Shown here in pieces: positions 61,000 through 64,000 of a stretch of 64,000 nucleotides of DNA. How positions within the stretch are numbered: position 1 is the stretch's first letter; every line of letters begins with the position of its first letter. Where the stretch lies: assembly GCA_930367205.1 (NCBI GenBank), contig OV884012.1, forward strand, positions 52,597,239 to 52,661,238. The letters are read 5' to 3'. Position numbers and translations under genes: made by a program. This DNA comes from Acanthosoma haemorrhoidale (Eukaryota > Arthropoda > Insecta > Hemiptera > Acanthosomatidae). Under the pieces are notes generated by a model. That model searched no databases, was not told the DNA's origin, and saw only the letters and a list, made by a program, of their open reading frames with translations.

Positions 61000-61545
61000 C
61001 GTCAGTCCAGTGACAATAATCTAAACGTCTCCAGCTATTTCATAATGGCATCATGAGAAAAGTTGTCACACATACCTCCTTCGAGAGGTTAAAGAACGCC
61101 GTCCTGCACCTGTTGCTTGGTGTGGCGTCCGTGGGTGAGTTCATCCACTGGAGACACATCAAGTGTTTTTACTCGTTGCAGCACCTAACAAACCCAGTGT
61201 TTAACACTATAACCCCACCACCATTCCCGCATCGATGCCAGCAGACTGTCAGGGAAATTAGGTTAACATTTAGTTTACGTTTTTATTGTTAGACGTAAGC
61301 TATTTTTGAGTCTATGATCCATAAGGTGAGCCCATTTTAAACATAACTTTTAATAATTTTACTAAATCAATGTGTATTATACTTTTGTAACAGTCATAAA
61401 TCGCTATGTAAAATTATTAAAAATTGTATAAAATGTAGCCAAGCTACATGAAATATAATTGCCTATTGTAAATAGATTCATTTATGTAGTCTATACTGAT
61501 TTCCCTAATTTGTAATAACAAGGGGATAAGAAGTAAAAAAAAATG
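61000..61545 (+). mobile_element. LINE family 2, copy 2 (5'-truncated)
   Basis: Matches copy 1 from about 3,870 on: the end of the RT ORF, the AACCCAGTGTTTAACACTAT stretch, and the 3' UTR with the hairpin at 61,434-61,448. It ends in TTTGTAATAACAAGGGG and a short A-rich tail near 61,535-61,545. Confidence 0.82.
61053..61292 (+). pseudogene. RT extreme C-terminus of LINE family 2, copy 2
   Basis: The frame starts inside the same block as copy 1: MRKVVTHTSFERLKNAVLHL against IRKLVRHTSLKRLKNAGLHP. It is then read through into what is the 3' UTR in copy 1. Only about 35 residues are true homology. Confidence 0.7.
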
Positions 61546-61935
61546 AATATGCCTTTGAAATGATCGATCTACTCATAAACCAAAATATTGCAAATAACTG
61601 AGAAATATGTGTGGCATGTTGTTTTAACTAAATTCCAAAAGCGCTTATCATCTACTAACTTAAATTAGTTATATATAGTCTTTTCTTTTGAATGGAATTG
61701 TATCGATTTTTTTTTAGTTCTTCCACTCAAGTGTGTATAACTCGTAAAAGGTAGTTTGATGTCCATGATAAATAAGGTGAGCCCCATCACTTTTAATAAT
61801 TTCAGTAAATTAATGTATAATGTACATCATTATACTTTTGTACAATGCAGATCACAAGGTGAAAAATCAGAATTTGTATCAAATATAGCCAAGCTACAGG
61901 AAATATAACGAATAAATTGTAAATAAATTCGTTTC
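61446..61935 (+). repeat. Inverted-duplication arm 2 with a second family-2 tail
   Basis: Contains the downstream part (61,450-61,662), then the unique part (61,676-61,760), then another family-2 3' tail (61,770-61,935) with a damaged hairpin at 61,884-61,898. Two tails lie in tandem about 450 bp apart. The whole arm is mirrored in 58,581-58,957. Confidence 0.82.
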
Positions 61936-62611
61936 TGGAATCTATAGTAAATTTTATAAATAATTTTGTATCAAAACAGAAGAAAAAAATAAATAAATAG
62001 AAAAAAATAAGAGAGTAAGAGCAATTTGTTGGTTCGGCGAGCTCTACCACATCAAATATTCATGTCAGACACTGGTGTTGATATCTCTAGCTTTTGAGTT
62101 TGTAAACCACTTTCGGCCTCATATCAGTACAGCTAACACTTCAGCCCTTTACAGGTATACAGTGAAAATGTATAAGGGATACAATAGCAGATAGAAAGCA
62201 TAAAAAAGATCTGGACTTGAATCCTCTTTTTTTGGGAGAAATAATAAACTTGCCTTTGGGACGGTCCGATCTCTAGGTTCAGGAAGTAGTTCTGTCGGAG
62301 ATGCCCACTATCCTCTTATCATATGATTAACGTAAGTGCCTTATAATTATTCACTTATATCTTGCACCTGCGGCATCTGAACGAATCCAAATAAGTTAGC
62401 AATTTATTTTTTTTTAAGAATTTTTCACTAATTCTCGCAGCATCTAAAAAGACTCCATGGTGAGCCTCCCATAGTGCAGCAACAGGTTATCATTATTTAT
62501 TAGTTATTGTGATTACCACACATCGAAGATAAGTTTTGATTATTATTTTTCCTTTCGATAATTACGTGGCTTAATTACTCAGTATGATAGCACCATGAGT
62601 AGCATTTAAAG
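61936..62611. other. No gene recognised
   Basis: AT-rich DNA. The minus frame at 61,802-62,050 is a shadow of the family-2 tail plus A-rich sequence. Confidence 0.5.
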
Positions 62612-62910
62612 ACTGAAGTTATGTGCAAGATCGATCGACCCATCTTGACTTATGTAAATTGGCCCTGGAACGGACTGGCGTTGACAAAAGATCCCGAGAT
62701 CCAGCACCTGCTGCGCCGGTATCTATGATCTGCAGAAAGTATCTCGAATCTCGGCTGGTGAGCTGTATCAGTATCCATGTAGGGATCACACGGGCTCGTT
62801 AGGGTACAGGCAGTATTTCTACATTGTTTATAGCATCATTAGAATTTAGTGGAACAGTTTTGTTGGACCGGTGGTACAAAAACGACCGAGTTGATTTAAG
62901 AGAACGTCAG
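62612..62910 (+). pseudogene. Weak LINE reverse transcriptase C-terminal fossil
   Basis: One frame reads MCKIDRPILTYVNWPWNGLA and LTKDPEIQHLLRRYL, resembling the RPILTYG-x-ETW / LTK...LLRRI region after the RT palm in several LINE clades. A neighbouring frame continues with AGELYQYP, like the NELYQLY block, and then an IIRI-W fragment where IRRLRWAGHV would be expected. Several stops and shifts. It is not family 1 or 2. Confidence 0.45.
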
Positions 62911-64000
62911 AGGGTGTTTATAGTATGCCAAATGGTTTGCGATATTTTATGGGACGAGTGTTAGTGATAAGTAACGTAATACTGTCAAATGAAACGAAAT
63001 CTAACTGTTTGTTTCATTCAATAACATTGTCCAATTAAGAATAATATAATACACTATCCCACCAATAAGCAATCATTTGATTGGAATCCCTAAGAAAAAT
63101 TGAAGTCATATTTTTTTTTTCTTTTTCTAGGAGCATGACATCGGTATATTTCTATGTTTTAAATAAATTAAATTTTGGAGTTTGAAAACAAAAACCAATG
63201 GTTTTGTTTTTTGATGGTATTAAATTGTTATACTTTTAAAAATTTCATGAATATCAGCATTAGAATAGGTTAATGATCATGTGATTGGTGTCTTTAACTT
63301 GTATTCATATATAAATAAAAATCTTTGATTATGATGACCTTAAATATTACTTTTATTTTTATTTGTAATTTTTTTTTTGTAAGCATTTATAAAAAATGAT
63401 TTTTTCGTTTTTTTTTTTTGTATTGAATAGTTTTTTGTTTATTTTTCCTAGTCTTAGACAATTTTATAAATACTTTATTAAGATTGCAAAAAAAAAGATT
63501 TAAATCAGCTGTATCTTATAATATATACCTCTAATTAACTTTTTATTCATATCTTTGATATCACATACCTGATTTCTATTGTTTGCTCCCAAAACAATCT
63601 TTTTTTGGAATATCTTTGACTTTGTTTTTGTGAACCATTTTTAAATTTATTCTTAACTAATTAGGACAGGGGCTGGAGATAGTCCGTATGAAGTGGACCA
63701 CTTAATTATTTATTTCAATTTTTTTTTTCATACTTCCTGTATAATATTTTAACCAAAACATATGTGGTGTGTTTTTTTAAATAAATACAAAATTACAGGC
63801 CGGTGGGACCTTTTGATCGTCCACCAACGGTAGAGCTAACAGACAGACTGGCACAAAATATGATCACTTCGTACCATTTTGAAAGTAAAACCCCCCTCTT
63901 CGGACTGGACAATCACAATTTTCATCAGTTGTAAGTTCTTTGCTGAAGGATCCTTACCGCGACATAAGTAATGAACGTCAAGTTCAAATTTCGGAGCAGG
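62911..64000. other. No gene recognised
   Basis: AT-rich DNA with many T runs (63,110-63,420). The last 250 bp are GC-normal but hold no recognisable frame. Confidence 0.45.

Noticed and set aside
1..64000. CRISPR array, prophage, bacterial operon or defence island
   Set aside because: No regularly spaced direct repeats, no ribosome-binding-site-led gene strings and no such protein families. Composition and transposons point to an arthropod nuclear genome.

Overview
The window looks like intergenic or intronic chromatin from an AT-rich arthropod nuclear genome, most likely an insect. The evidence is the high A+T content with long poly-A and poly-T runs, no operons or ribosome-binding-site-led genes, several decayed Jockey-like non-LTR retrotransposons (LINEs), a dead mariner transposase, tRNA-derived SINE-like repeats and microsatellites. 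I recognise no intact host gene, rRNA, tRNA or CRISPR array. Most open frames are chance frames or transposon remains.

Layout. 0-3 kb: a broken mariner transposase (about 1640-2520), then an unassigned open segment (2655-2847) and two hairpins. 3.5-4.4 kb: the 3' part of a LINE (family 2) with a 3' stem-loop, ending in 13 G. 4.4-11.7 kb: AT-rich DNA with one exon-like open segment near 6.2 kb. 11.7-12.9 kb: a GC-richer block with a TATA-like box, a perfect GC hairpin and a 116-codon frame, ending in a hairpin-like tail shared with 25.4 and 43.1 kb (family 3). 14.9-15.3 kb: a diverged Jockey-type RT C-terminus. 17.9-19.2 kb: SINE-like repeats. 22.7-23.05 kb: a promoter-like block with a TATA box and hairpin.

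27.7-36 kb holds three copies of LINE family 1: B and C on the minus strand, A on the plus strand. Copy A is the best preserved, with part of the endonuclease and most of the reverse transcriptase, but it is broken by a frameshift and a deletion. 44.5-52.1 kb holds more family-1 pieces: two tails in inverted orientation, one solo tail, and copy D on the minus strand with gag zinc knuckle, endonuclease and partial RT separated by internal deletions. 54.34-54.40 kb is a (CT)31 microsatellite. 58.6-61.9 kb contains a permuted inverted duplication built around family-2 3' ends. 62.6-62.9 kb holds a weak LINE RT C-terminal fossil.

Nothing here behaves as a joint pathway. The common theme is retrotransposition: each of the three recurrent LINE-like 3' ends carries a short stem-loop of different sequence. 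No convincing new defence, toxin or metabolic system is visible.
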